From assembly GCF_963678635.1 (NCBI RefSeq), contig NC_087070.1:48837467-48901466 (forward strand): a stretch of 64,000 nucleotides of DNA, in the 5' to 3' direction. Made by a program: the position numbers and the translations under genes. Below, piece by piece: positions 54,071 to 64,000 of the stretch; position 1 is the first letter of the stretch, and the number at the start of each line of letters is the position of its first letter. The stretch comes from Symsagittifera roscoffensis (lineage: Eukaryota > Xenacoelomorpha > Acoela > Convolutidae). The notes below the pieces were generated by a model, which searched no databases, was not told the DNA's origin, and saw nothing but the letters and a program-made list of their open reading frames with translations.

Positions 54071-57000
54071 TCATTCAGCGCATAGACTATCGTTGAACTC
54101 TTCTTGCCGCTTGAAGAACGTCTGCGATACTATCAATGGCAACACCACCGATACCTCCGAGAACAACTTGACCGCGTTCGCTTCCGGTTTTATCTTCCCC
54201 CATGACACCGCTTCTTCCGGTAACGCCCCCGAGTCACACCCATCAAACTCTTGTGCTGTGTTTATATACACACAGTAGTCTACGCCAAGTCTCCATGCAT
54301 TAGCGTTTAGAACATGGTGTTTTGGAAGGCCCGCACCGAGACACAAAGCGGCGGTTTTACTCGATCTTTTGGCAGAGTTTTGAAACAATTCTAACCGCTT
54401 TGTAAAAAAACCTAAGTGAATGTTCAGACAATAAATTATTTTTTTCCGAAAAATCGGGTTTAGTATAATTTTTGTCAGAACAGGGTTTTGAAAAAAGACT
54501 GAGGCTTTTCAACTTTTTTATGACAGAACAAAAAAGTTAGCACTTGCACGACCAAATTCTTTTTCCGAGTTAATTAGGTTCGTCAAACTTTCAAGTAAAA
54601 AAAACGACCCTATAAAGCCGAGAGCATACACATGCTCTTTTCATATTTTTACAAAGTTCAAAATTTCTGAAATCAATCAGATTTTTATTGAGAACTTTTA
54701 GTTTACTCAATAATTGAAAACAACTAAAATTATCATATATCGGAACCTGAAATTGAGCAGCCCAGCTTGCAATTTCTATGATTTACTTGACAGCACCATG
54801 GTACATGATGAAAAACTGAAGTTTTAAAAATGTTTTTGAAAAAAAATTAAAAAGCATGAACGTAGTCAACTGACAGTTGGAAAAGAGTAAGGAACGTTTC
54901 CACACTCTTTCATTACTCTTAGAAAAAACCATGCCTCGGCTTTTAAAAGTTTTTGATCAGTCATACTTGCAGAACTGCAAATCCTGGGAGCACCCAACAA
55001 AAGGGATTAGAATTTCTAGGATAAAAAAACATAACAACGCTATATCTCGAAAACCAGATGGATTTGAGCAGTAACATGAGGAAGCCAAATTTGCAATTCC
55101 TGTGCGTACCCTGAGAGCATTCACCCTAGTGCTGACATTCACCCTGAGAGCACTTCATCATAAGGTTGAGAAGTTCCAGTTCTGTAGAAATTTCATTTAT
55201 CTAAGTTTTTTGTTTAAAAAAATAGAAAATTGTTAAAAACTCTTCAAAGTTTGCATTTGAAAATAAGGAAAAAAAACTGTAGATAAAGCATTCATGCAAA
55301 ATTAAAAGCTACTAAACGTAGCAAAAAAATTGCATTATAAACAACATGTCAACATAGAGAATCATAAATATTTGTCAAGTGAAATACCAATTAATTAATG
55401 TTCAGATTAAATTGTTAATGATTGGAAATATACCATGTGCCCTAAAACTAGCACATGTATTTGAGCTGGGTCGCAAAAAATGGTTCGTGAAAAAACACTA
55501 CCTTCACTAGCTTGCTTGTGTAACTAATTGGTAAGGCGTTCATTTTCAGATCTTCAGATTGTGTATTCGATCCCCTGGTATGGCAATGAAAAGGTGAGGA
55601 TTAGCTCTCAATTGACCTCTAGCTTCAGCTCTGACCGATTTCGTAGTAGTAACGCGTAAAAATATATACGCAAAAAAACGGCCCTGAACAGCAAAATAAG
55701 GAGCTTCGCTCAACAAAATAGTCAGTCTGGAATATGGGGAACTAAGAGAAACGGACTATGCTTAGACAGACGTGATAGCTCATCTGTGCATCGCACCAAC
55801 TAAACAAAACTAGTTCCCGATTACAACACTTGCTCTTTCAAGTGTTAAGAAAAGAAACAATCCATAGACGTTGCAGCAATTCTTTTTCAATACAAGGCAT
55901 CAGTAGTTTCAAAACCTCAAACATCGTATCATGAGCACGCTAAATTATCCTGAACAATTTTGAAAAAAAATGGCCATTCTGTTAAAAAAAAACCTAATTA
56001 TCAAGATTAAGAAAATTTTTCTAAGAGACAAAACCCTGCCTTATAGCCGTCATCATAAGAGCGCGCACATCACTCGCTACATCTAAAGTGATAGTTTTTC
56101 CTTCGTGCTTGAAGGAATGCAGAAACAGGTAGTCTCCTATGGCCCCGTCAGTTATTCCGGGGGAGAACACTGGAATATTGTTTTTGTATGCCCAGTAGTA
56201 GACCGATTGTTCGTTGTTGATTTCTTTGCCCAGTCTTCTGATGAGCTTCGATGGAGTCCAAGAAACTAAACCTTCTTTTTCCTCCAGTAGCATTTTGTCA
56301 AGTAACGGAATGATCCACTAAAAAATCCAAGATTAGCTGTAGAAATGTTGTTAAAAAGTTACAAAAAGAATTGCGAATTGTCTTGACTACAGTCTTATTC
56401 ACTATTAATTTCAAACCTATTTTCTGACCTTTCAAACCTATTTTGCGACTTTCAAATGAATATTTTCAAAATTATGAACCTATTTTCTGACCTTTTCAAA
56501 CCTGCCGTATACTCCATCAGAGAGTAGCAGGTTCCCATTTCTGTTCACACCTAATCCGAGCAGATCCTTGCCACTCAATTCGAACTCTCCCACCATCGTG
56601 GGAGCTAGACACTTGACAAAGTCCTCCTCTATACCTAACAAATATGTTATGCTGTCAGCAGATTTTTAGGTCGGCTGAACATTAACTTACAACACGGAGA
56701 AAGCGGAGCTCCGTGCCACTTGCGATACAACGCAAGCGTAGCATTGCAAGCTAGCGAATAAAAAAACGAACATCACTAAATATTTCAAAAAATTGTTCGA
56801 AAAAAAAACAAAAAATAATTTAAGAAAAACTGTCAAAAACATCAACCAACAGCATTAAATAAGCTTTAAGTATCGCCGAAATTACTTGAGTAGGCGCTTA
56901 CTGAGCCGAAAACAAGAGCTTTAAGAAATTGAAGTCACTTAACATTTTTGCGCGATTAAAGCTCAAAACCACAACCGTCAAAACAAAATATTCAAGCTTT

Positions 57001-60000
57001 GTCTTTCAAGCGACACGAAATCAGTTAACTAGGCCTATACAACATAACCGGACAATTTTAATCGAAAAATTTATTCAAAATCCGAACGTAAATTGACCAA
57101 ATAACAGTTCTGTCAATTATAGTAAAAACTGTTTAACTTCGAACAAAAAGTCCGTGAACTGGCGATAATTAAGTTTTTTTTCAGGAAAAACAACAATTTC
57201 ATACATACTCAGAAATAAAAACAATGTCCGACTGAGACTCGAAATTCAGACCTTAGGGTACAAAAGCTTCCGCGTTACCTATAGAAAAATTGAGAAAAAA
57301 CCTGGAAATCTTCACTATTTCAGTAGGTTCAATTTATTAGAGATTTGTACGAAACACTGTTTACGGGAAAAAGTGCAGTTCCCGAAGGTCATGTGTTTGA
57401 ATCCCACTCCGTTCACGGTTGGAGGGTTTCCAGCGTCATCTACCTCCTCAAGGTGGGATCGCCTATGGCGTACTGGATGAAAGTGATCTCGCCCACAGAA
57501 GCAAGGCCCACTTTCGTGAGGGAGCAGTGCCGGGGAATATGAAAGGTTCCCGATTACAAGACACTGGCTCTCACGAGCGTAAAAATTCATTTCTACAAAA
57601 ACCGCAGGCTCTACTAGCTGCAGGAGTCAATCAAAAAACACCTGAGAAGCAGAAGTAATTCAAAAATTGCATCTTAAATTATGGTCAAAAAGTTTAAAAA
57701 GCCCGAGTTGCAATTGATATTAAAATTACGCTGCATACAAAAAATTACCTGTTTGCATAAAAACAAATCCTACTACAATTTGTTGAGTGCTTTTTATTCT
57801 TGTAATTTTTAAAACCTGTCTAGCTATTTCGAACTTTCTTAAGGTTCGCGCTAATTTTCATTCACATCATTTTAACACAAAAGCGAAGCAGAGCTTCGCA
57901 CCACTTGCGATACAACACTAACAAAAATTAAAAGGAAAGCCGAAAATGAAAATGTTTGCAAAACAAACAAGGTCATATAAACTTTCATATGTCTTGATAG
58001 AAGTTCAGTCCAGGCAAACATGCCAGACACTTGAATTTCAAACCAACAACAACCGAACAAATTTTACGAACAGAAACAAAGCCGACAATCTTTGAACAGA
58101 CACAAGTTGAGCCGAAAGAAACATGATTTTATAAAAAAAAAAATGTTTAAAATCCCACCAACTGTTTAAACAACAATGGATAATAACTGCACTTGCAACT
58201 ACAATACAAGTTGTTTACAGCACAATAAAAATCAGTGATGTGGCAACTAAGCCAACAATCTTCGAGCTGAAACCATTTTTTTAAGTCCCGCTTGAAACTA
58301 GAATGAACAGCACTTGCACACACAACTACAATGAAAGTTGCTCACAGCAGTTGCCTAAGTTGTACTAAGCCGACCATCTTTCAGCAGACACCAACTGAAC
58401 CGGAAAAAAGGAAAATTGTCTACAGCACAAGCAAAATCCGTTGTGGGAATTTAGCCGACAAAATCTGAGCGAACAAACGAAAAACCAACAATTGAAATTT
58501 CTTGGAGCTTTTTTACCGATTGCCTTAAAAAAACAAGATCCGGCCACGACTCAAACCACAGATCTTAGGGTACAAAGGCAACTGCTTTACCTCCAGGCCA
58601 ATGGGGAAGCAACCTGAAACATGTTAAGAAAAGGTTAGAAGAGAAATCAAAATAAGGACAGAAGCGAAACGACGTGGTTCTGATTTTGTTAAACTGGTTG
58701 TTAACCCAAAAAAAATCAATATTCCAGTCTGATAACGACGCTTATCGCAAGCAAAAAAAATAAACATTGTTTTCATAAGCTATATACACTTTATCAATCG
58801 ACTATCGAAATTTCTTCAAGTAGAAATATTCAGAAATAACAAACTGTTAAACGTAGTCAATCCTTACATTATTGAGCTTGAGATTATCTTGATTTTGTCT
58901 TCTGCTGGTAGATTAACGCTATTTCTCAAAAAAAAAAACGAAACAAAAATTTATCGAAAAATTTATGCTCGGCATAGTTTCTTTAACTAAGACCAATTTC
59001 AGTCATTAATTTTCAACATAAGTTTCAATATGCAAAAAATCCCCTAACTGATTTCAAACTCGCTTTAAATTATGTGCGCTTTTAAGCACTTCTCCATGAT
59101 GCTGAACGCTTAAGTGCATATTTCACGCGGCGAGTTAATCCGCTATGAAACCATTCTTAAGTTATTTTTTATCTTTAATCACAACCGAATATTTGCGCTA
59201 AAAAACTAATTATGTTACAAAATTGAACTGCATACAGGTTTTATATAATTAAGAACACAGCCAACAGACATTTGGAAAAGAGTCAATAAACGCAAGTAAA
59301 CAGAAAAAAATAGTGACTTATCCTATGAAAAAACATCACATCCGAATTTTGAAGAAAATGGATGCTCTTAAAGCTCTTTGATTGGCTAGAACAATTTATA
59401 ATTCACACTTCTTTTGATTTAATTAACATAATTTGAGAAAACTGGATCAACAGGTACATTTGTCTTTCCGCTGGGATATCTGAAAATTACAGTCCACTTT
59501 GGATACTAGAATTCAATCACGTTTTTTTTGTGGCCTGAACACTTTTGCTGTTCGATAATGAAGTTTACCTGCCTTTTAAATAAGGAATTACTCTGAACTC
59601 AAAAAAAATCATAAGTCAAACCACGGAAAAAATAAATTTGAGCCTAAGCAAATCCAAAAACTTTTCTTGAAAAAAAAAAGAAAGAAAATCATCAGCACCT
59701 AGACTCCGATCATCGACTCTTAAATTTTTTTTCGCTCTCTAGCCACATTATATACTATATATTTTTGATTCATTCACGAAATTTCGATGCAAGAAATTTA
59801 ATTAAGATTGGACAACCCCAATTAGTTCAGATAAATTATGATGTTCAATTTCAGGAAAACATGTCAAGAAATTCAGTCGCCGTCGTTGAATAAACATTTA
59901 AATTCATTTATCAAGCAAAAAAAAGCAAAATTTCGGCAGAAAATTAAGCGGAAAACAAAATGCTGCAATATAAAATGTCAAAATTCGAAAACTTTATACG

Positions 60001-63000
60001 TCGCATTTCTGAAAACTATTTTTCACTTTACAAAGGACGCAAAATGAGGAAACACAATCAATATTGCATTATCCAAACGTATTTAAGAAAAAACAAAAAA
60101 GATAATTAAAGAAATTGAAGTTGGCACTTGAAAAATACAGAACGACAATCAAATATAGTTGAAATAGATCAAAACAGAAAAAAAAATAGGCGGACAAACA
60201 ATAAGCAGACAAGCGATAGTCCGACAATTCAACTCATCCAAAAAATCGAAATCCACACGAAGAAAAACAAATCTTTCCCCAAGTACAGGTATCGTAAAAG
60301 TATGCAAGTAATCAAAATAATAATTAAAAAGTTTTTCCATGAGTTTTTTTGGGTTTAATTTGGAAAAAAACCTATAAAGACTAGAATTCAAATATTTAAA
60401 AGTAAGTAAGGCTGCATTGAGAGTTTAAAAAAATTAGTTTTTAAATGGATAAGAGTCAAGTTTAAATTTACTCGGACGCTACTAAGTTTAAAGGGACATT
60501 TTTGCCCGAAATATATTTGCTGAATAAAACTTTTTGATCAAATGGGGATTAAAACAGCATAAAATCTGATAGTGTTTACCTCCTCCTGTGGACACTAGGC
60601 AGTCCACCATTTTGTGCTGGACCAAGTAGCGAATGATCTCTCTAGTTCCGGCTGTTATCAGGTTAGAGGTATAGCCTAAACATCATCAAAGCACATTCTT
60701 AGGCAAACATCAAACTTGAAAATATAAACGAGACTCATTTGGCAGAATGAACCAATGAACCAAACTTTGAAAAAACTAAATCAAACGAAGACAATTAATT
60801 GCCATTTTGTCTAGCATCATCTCAAATTCGCTGTTTAATCTGTCGAATAACTTTCCGAAGCAATTGTGGTGTTACTCAAGATAATTTAAGAGAAACTCAA
60901 ATTAAAGAAAATGATGCTTTTTTAATGAGTACTAACTGATTAATATACAGGGTCTTTCACTTAGAATGTTTTTTTGAAATGTCTATAACTTTTAAATGGA
61001 ACATTGGATTTAACTGATTCTTTTTACATTTATTATATAACAGATTAAGATTTTTGAACACGTACAAAAGAGTTATAATAATTTTGAACACGTGGGAAAA
61101 TTTACAGCGGGAAAATCACACGTCTAACAAAACATGTTCACACAGGCTGAGTAAGCATATGCAGTTAGCCTTTTCTACCGTGTTTGAATGTTCACTATGC
61201 CTTTTTACTGTTGAGCAAAAGAAACACATTATTTGCTTATTTGCAAGACTTGACAATCCAACCTTAGTACGCCGGCAATATATTCAAGACTTCAAAATCA
61301 CACCTCTTGAAAGCACAAGATTGAAAGGTCATCATTTTTCTCGTGTATGGGGAAAATTTCAAGAAGATTATCAAGCACCCCATGCGACTTCCAATCGCAA
61401 AGGAACTGGAATAACCCAAGATACCAATGCTAAGAACCGTGTTATAGCTAACTTCCAAAGAAACTCTACCCACTCAATCAGTAAAGCCGCAGCGAACCTT
61501 GGATACTCAAAAACAACAACATGGAGGATCGCGAAAGAGCTAAAATTAAAGCCATTTAAGATTATTAAAACCCAGAAAATATCCCCAGTCAATTACCAAA
61601 TGCGACACACTTTTTGCCTTTGATTTATCAACATGCTCAATTTGACAACCGATTTCGCCTCGAATGTCATCTTCTCCGATGAAAAATGGTGGGTTTTGGA
61701 CTCTGCTCCAAACTCTCAGAACCGGAGACACTTGTAAATCCCGAGAAATATCAAGGCAAGAAAAAGGCTATGTGCTGGGTGGGGGTGCTTAAAGGTACTT
61801 TATTGGGCCCATTCTGGTTCGTTGATGCAAGAGACAATCCGGTCACTTTGAACCAGCAGACGTATCTTGACATGTTGCAGTCTAAACTCTGGCTAATTCT
61901 TCTGACACGCCGCGATCTTCGGCGCCTGTGGTTTATGCAGGATGGTGCAACGTGCCACTGCACATATAGAGTCCTCACATGGCTCCACTCAAAAATTGGC
62001 GCGAGGATTATAAGCAGGAGGAGTGCGATTCCTTGGCCACTCCAAAGACCGGACTTGAATCCATTGGATTTTTGGCATTCGGGTCATTTGGGTAAAATGA
62101 TATTTGATGCCAACCCCCAGACAGTCCCAAATCTTATGCAAACAGTGGAGAACGCTTGTAGAACAATAACTCCGGCACAGGGAGTGAAGGCAGCAACAAA
62201 TTTTGAGAAGCGGTTACATCTTTGTATTCAAGAAAATGGCGGACATTTCCAGCAGTTATTATAACTCTTATGTACGTGTTCAAAAATCTTAATCTGTTAT
62301 ATAATAAATGTAAAAAGAATCAGTTAAATCCAATGTTCCATTTAAAAGTTATAGACGTTTCAAAAAACCTTTCTATCTGAAAGACCCCGTAGTTTGAAAC
62401 AGTTTTTGATCATTTTGTTTTGTTTATTGAGATGCTTCGACAAAAAAATGGAAAAATACAGTCATTGATTTTTTTTGAGTACGAAGTGAGATATAATTTT
62501 TAGTTACCTTGTTTTATTGATTGAGACATTGTGAGAGAAGATGAAATTGAAATCTAAACAGTAAGACATTTTTTTAATTATTTTAGTACTTACTGAGAAA
62601 TATGGTGCACGGTGTGGGCTTCCAATCATCAATCGGAATCTCCTGTTGTTTCTTCAGGTCACCGGGGGTCAACTTCGAGTCCAATTTGGCCGAAATCATC
62701 CGATGTATTTCCTCTAAAGCCCTCGCGAAGTAAGTTGACTGCAACCCAGTCGAGAGTGTAAACTCCGACAACAGTCGGTCGAAATCCACCGAAGCACCGC
62801 ACGTATTGAAGTCATATCCTTGCAACAAGGGTTTTGACACCTGTGCTATACTTAGTTAACTCAGAACTTCAACAAATTTCTTATAACCTTCTCATCTTCT
62901 AATACCCTGGTTGTCAAAATTTGACCAAATATTACTATTACAAGAATGGTACTATACAAATGGTATTATACAGGAACTTTTCCCCACAAAAAATGAGCCA

Positions 63001-63354
63001 AAGAGAAAATTGGGTAGTGTGAACATAAAATATGAGGTCTAAAAAAATAGGTGAACAAAATATATTCCCCCTACCGTCAAAAATTCTCGTACAAGCCATT
63101 GAACGGCGCGGTTTTATACATAACTTTATTTCACAACATTAAAAGTACAAATTTCGATCAGTGAATTTTACTTAAAATGCTAATCTGATTCATCGGATGA
63201 GCGACAAGTATTTTTTTGTTGTTCTTCCAATTAGCGATGTCAAAAACCTGCCTTTTACTGGACGACTAAGCTTCTCAGGGAAGACAACATTTTTCACGCC
63301 AGATAGATCGGAAAACTCGGGGGGCAACTTGCCATTAAAGTTATCCACAGACAT
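54071..63354 (-). CDS. DHPS: Deoxyhypusine synthase, 6 exons, 401 aa
   Basis: Exons: 63354-63259, 62840-62594, 60675-60580, 56634-56492, 56317-56035, 54411-54071. Phases agree throughout and give 401 residues; human DHPS has 369. The enzyme uses NAD and spermidine to modify one lysine of eIF5A, the first step of hypusine formation, in the cytosol. Family landmarks are QGYDFN near 39, TIFLSYTSNLI at the exon 2-3 join, [66 protein letters not shown] with the His pair at 320-321, [10 protein letters not shown], and EAVSWGKI with the active-site Lys at 361. A segment of about 12 residues (around [12 protein letters not shown], 290-301) is extra relative to the human protein. The usual GGG after it reads GAG. 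The first exon was found by joining a donor (GTAAAA) after LSRP to the acceptor before VSKP. Confidence 0.93.
54860..54922 (+). mobile_element. MITE family M, copy 11 (ends only)
   Basis: GTCAACTGACAGTTGGAAAA and GAGTAAGGAACG are followed almost at once by CTTTCATTACTCTTA. Both termini survive but nearly the whole interior is deleted. Deoxyhypusine synthase intron 5. Confidence 0.72.
55035..55190. repeat. Dispersed copy of the 165-bp unit
   Basis: ATATCTCGAAAACCAGATGG, GGATTTGAGCAGTAAC, then AATTTGCAATTCCTG and ACCCTGAGAGCA follow the same order as the units at 7638-8115. Deoxyhypusine synthase intron 5. Confidence 0.5.
55500..55875 (+). repeat. SINE-like repeat with tRNA-like head
   Basis: The head at 55505-55584 reads CTAACTAATTGGTAAGGCGT-like D-arm sequence, then TCTTCAGATTGTG, then TATTCGATCCCC as box B. 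The tail shares TAGTTCCCGATTACAA and CACTTGCTCTTTCAAGTG with the repeat at 57341-57660 (TTCCCGATTACAAGACACTG). Both are on the plus strand in adjacent deoxyhypusine synthase introns. Confidence 0.55.
56685..57290. repeat. SINE-like repeat, minus-strand tRNA-like segment
   Basis: The left part shares CACTTGCGATACAAC with 57900 and a diverged form at 19515. The right part (57227-57285, minus) has a tRNA-like segment: GGTAACGCGGAAGCTTTTGT, then ACCCTAAGGTCTGAATTTCG. The tRNA-like part closely matches that at 58538-58613. Deoxyhypusine synthase intron 3. Confidence 0.5.
57341..57660 (+). repeat. SINE-like repeat, GC-rich body
   Basis: The head at 57341-57412 has a short hairpin (GGGAAAAAGTGCAGTTCCC) and box-B-like TTTGAATCCC. 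The body is clearly more GC-rich than its surroundings, which produces open frames on both strands that I regard as chance. It shares its 3' block with 55500-55875. Confidence 0.5.
57880..58613. repeat. SINE-like repeat, second minus-strand tRNA-like copy
   Basis: It begins GCGAAGCAGAGCTTCGCACC then ACTTGCGATACAACAC and ends in a minus-strand tRNA-like segment (58538-58613) with GGCCTGGAGGTAAAGCAG as box A, GTACCCTAAGATCT in the anticodon arm, and GGTTTGAGTCG as box B. Internal variants of GCCGACAATCTT and CAACTACAAT recur several times. Confidence 0.5.
59258..59730 (+). mobile_element. MITE family M, copy 12
   Basis: It starts GCCAACAGACATTTGGAAAA and GAGTCAATAAACGCAAG and ends CCGATCATCGACTCTTAA. 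The interior order of landmarks is complete (TTTGAGAAAACTGGATCAAC, TTCCGCTGGGATATCT). Deoxyhypusine synthase intron 3, opposite to transcription. Confidence 0.75.
59731..60579. other. Deoxyhypusine synthase intron 3, next to exon 3
   Basis: Very A-rich on the plus strand. Lysine-rich open stretches at 59838-60047 and 60128-60358 reflect this composition and show no motif. Confidence 0.5.
60948..62389 (+). mobile_element. Tc1/mariner element, DD41D type, defective
   Basis: The ends read CAGGGTCTTTCACTTAGAA on the left and, inverted, CGGGGTCTTTCAGATAGAA on the right. The TIRs extend about 120 bases (shared TAACTTTTAAATGGAACATT near the inner part). TA flanks both ends (60946-60947 and 62390-62391). 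A broken transposase lies between them. The element occupies most of deoxyhypusine synthase intron 2, with the transposase frame opposite to the gene. Confidence 0.88.
61054..62264 (+). pseudogene. DD41D mariner-type transposase, frame-broken
   Basis: The N-terminal block (61180-61610) contains a helix-turn-helix region ([20 protein letters not shown]). A stop at 61621 and a frame change near 61700 split the protein. The catalytic DDE-like domain follows: [13 protein letters not shown] (first Asp, near 61675), [10 protein letters not shown] (second Asp, near 61935), and [10 protein letters not shown] (third Asp, near 62060). I count 41 residues between the second and third acidic residues, which is the DD41D spacing described for rosa-like elements. 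The C-terminal part runs to the stop at 62262-62264. Breaks in the frame make it inactive. Confidence 0.82.
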
Positions 63355-64000
63355 TGGAAGTTTAAGACTTTTTGATGTCTCACAGATTAGGTAATGATCC
63401 AGTTATTTTGACAAATTCCATAAAAATTGTCTAACTTATTAGCTTGAAATGTACTTAGTTATGCGAAGAAAGAGACTTTGATAGAAAAGCAATTGATATA
63501 GGACTATCTAGATGGTCTTATAAGTTGGAAAATACCAAATAAATTTGAGCTAGAGATTCTTAGCTATCTAAACACTTAAATGACGCTCTAGCTGCTTGAT
63601 TAAGGATAAGATTGTAAATGACTTATTGCTGAAACACCCATCTTTTCAGATGTCAAAGAACAGCAGAAGAAATGAACACGTGGAATATCTTTCAACTTTC
63701 ACGTGTAGCAGCTACGCGATAATTTTAGTCAACGTCATATCAATTATCAATTTGAACAATATACAATAGTTCAGGTAAGGTCAAATGAAACATCAGATAA
63801 GTTAATTCGATAGAATAATGTTCTCTCAAACCCATCCAATATAGAGGCTCCGAGAAATTAGCAGCACTCGTCTCTCTAATGCAAACTCTCAGCAGTAGAG
63901 TCACAGCTACCCGCAAATATAAACTCATAGCTTCTCTAGCCTGACGAATTCGAATCTGCAGTTTCCTGATTCTTCTCAAAGTGATGTTTGTATTTGAAAA
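63355..64000. other. Upstream flank of deoxyhypusine synthase
   Basis: No gene was supported. A minus-strand open stretch at 63740-63979 has no recognisable domain and no clear splice sites; it could be part of a neighbouring gene beyond the window. Confidence 0.4.

Noticed and set aside
57315..57658. Overlapping open frames on both strands
   Set aside because: They fall in the GC-rich body of a SINE-like repeat; no domain, no splice logic.
59838..60358. Lysine-rich plus-strand frames
   Set aside because: They reflect A-rich composition; no motif and no conservation cue.
63197..63394. Plus-strand 65-codon frame
   Set aside because: It is antisense to the first exon of deoxyhypusine synthase.
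63740..63979. Minus-strand 79-codon frame upstream of deoxyhypusine synthase
   Set aside because: No recognisable domain and no convincing splice sites; it may be chance or part of a gene beyond the window.

Overview
This window is nuclear DNA from an animal, almost certainly an invertebrate. It is AT-rich, its genes are split by GT-AG spliceosomal introns, and it carries animal-type mobile elements: a BEL/Pao LTR retrotransposon, a Jockey/CR1-like non-LTR element, Tc1/mariner, MULE and hAT-type elements, and tRNA-headed SINE-like repeats. I cannot name the phylum. Nine of the 20 reconstructed or partial donor sites have a pyrimidine at intron position +3, and two genes have a splice acceptor a few bases before their start codon. 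Both traits may help narrow the lineage.

Four host genes were rebuilt completely, exon by exon, with reading phase checked at every junction. All four are on the minus strand. (1) A SYNCRIP/hnRNP Q-R-type RNA-binding protein: 12 exons, 667 aa, 38516 down to 9296. (2) Gamma-SNAP: 3 exons, 322 aa, 45449 down to 41682. (3) TPGS2, a tubulin polyglutamylase complex subunit: 2 exons, 478 aa, 49832 down to 46061. (4) Deoxyhypusine synthase: 6 exons, 401 aa, 63354 down to 54071. A fifth gene, UDP-glucose/galactose 4-epimerase, is represented by one plus-strand exon at 4558-4736. The five products have unrelated housekeeping roles: mRNA binding, vesicle fusion, tubulin modification, hypusination of eIF5A, and galactose metabolism. 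I see no operon logic, although gamma-SNAP and TPGS2 lie head-to-tail only about 600 bases apart.

Layout. 1-4.7 kb: a defective BEL/Pao element with a 5-bp target duplication, probably sitting in a GALE intron, followed by the GALE exon. 5-9 kb: a foldback mariner-type MITE nested in a dispersed repeat, a 165-bp tandem array, and a decayed copy of a SYNCRIP exon. 9.3-38.5 kb: the SYNCRIP gene, whose long introns hold a tyrosine recombinase relic, two tandem arrays, a non-LTR RT relic, tRNA-like SINEs, a FLYWCH-MULE element and a hAT-type MITE. 41.7-45.4 kb: gamma-SNAP, with a MULE-type MITE in intron 1. 46-49.8 kb: TPGS2, with a second FLYWCH-MULE deletion derivative in its single intron. 50.8-52.8 kb: a 5'-truncated non-LTR retrotransposon. 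54-63.4 kb: deoxyhypusine synthase, with a DD41D mariner in intron 2 and several SINE-like repeats in intron 3.

The most unusual features are: two MULE elements that both keep the FLYWCH and C-terminal regions but lack most of the catalytic core; a 12-copy MITE family whose recognised copies all share one orientation, opposite to the host genes; a perfect-looking 313-bp-arm hairpin element with a paralogous empty site in the same window; and a long Gly/Met-rich insertion in the SYNCRIP N-terminal domain.
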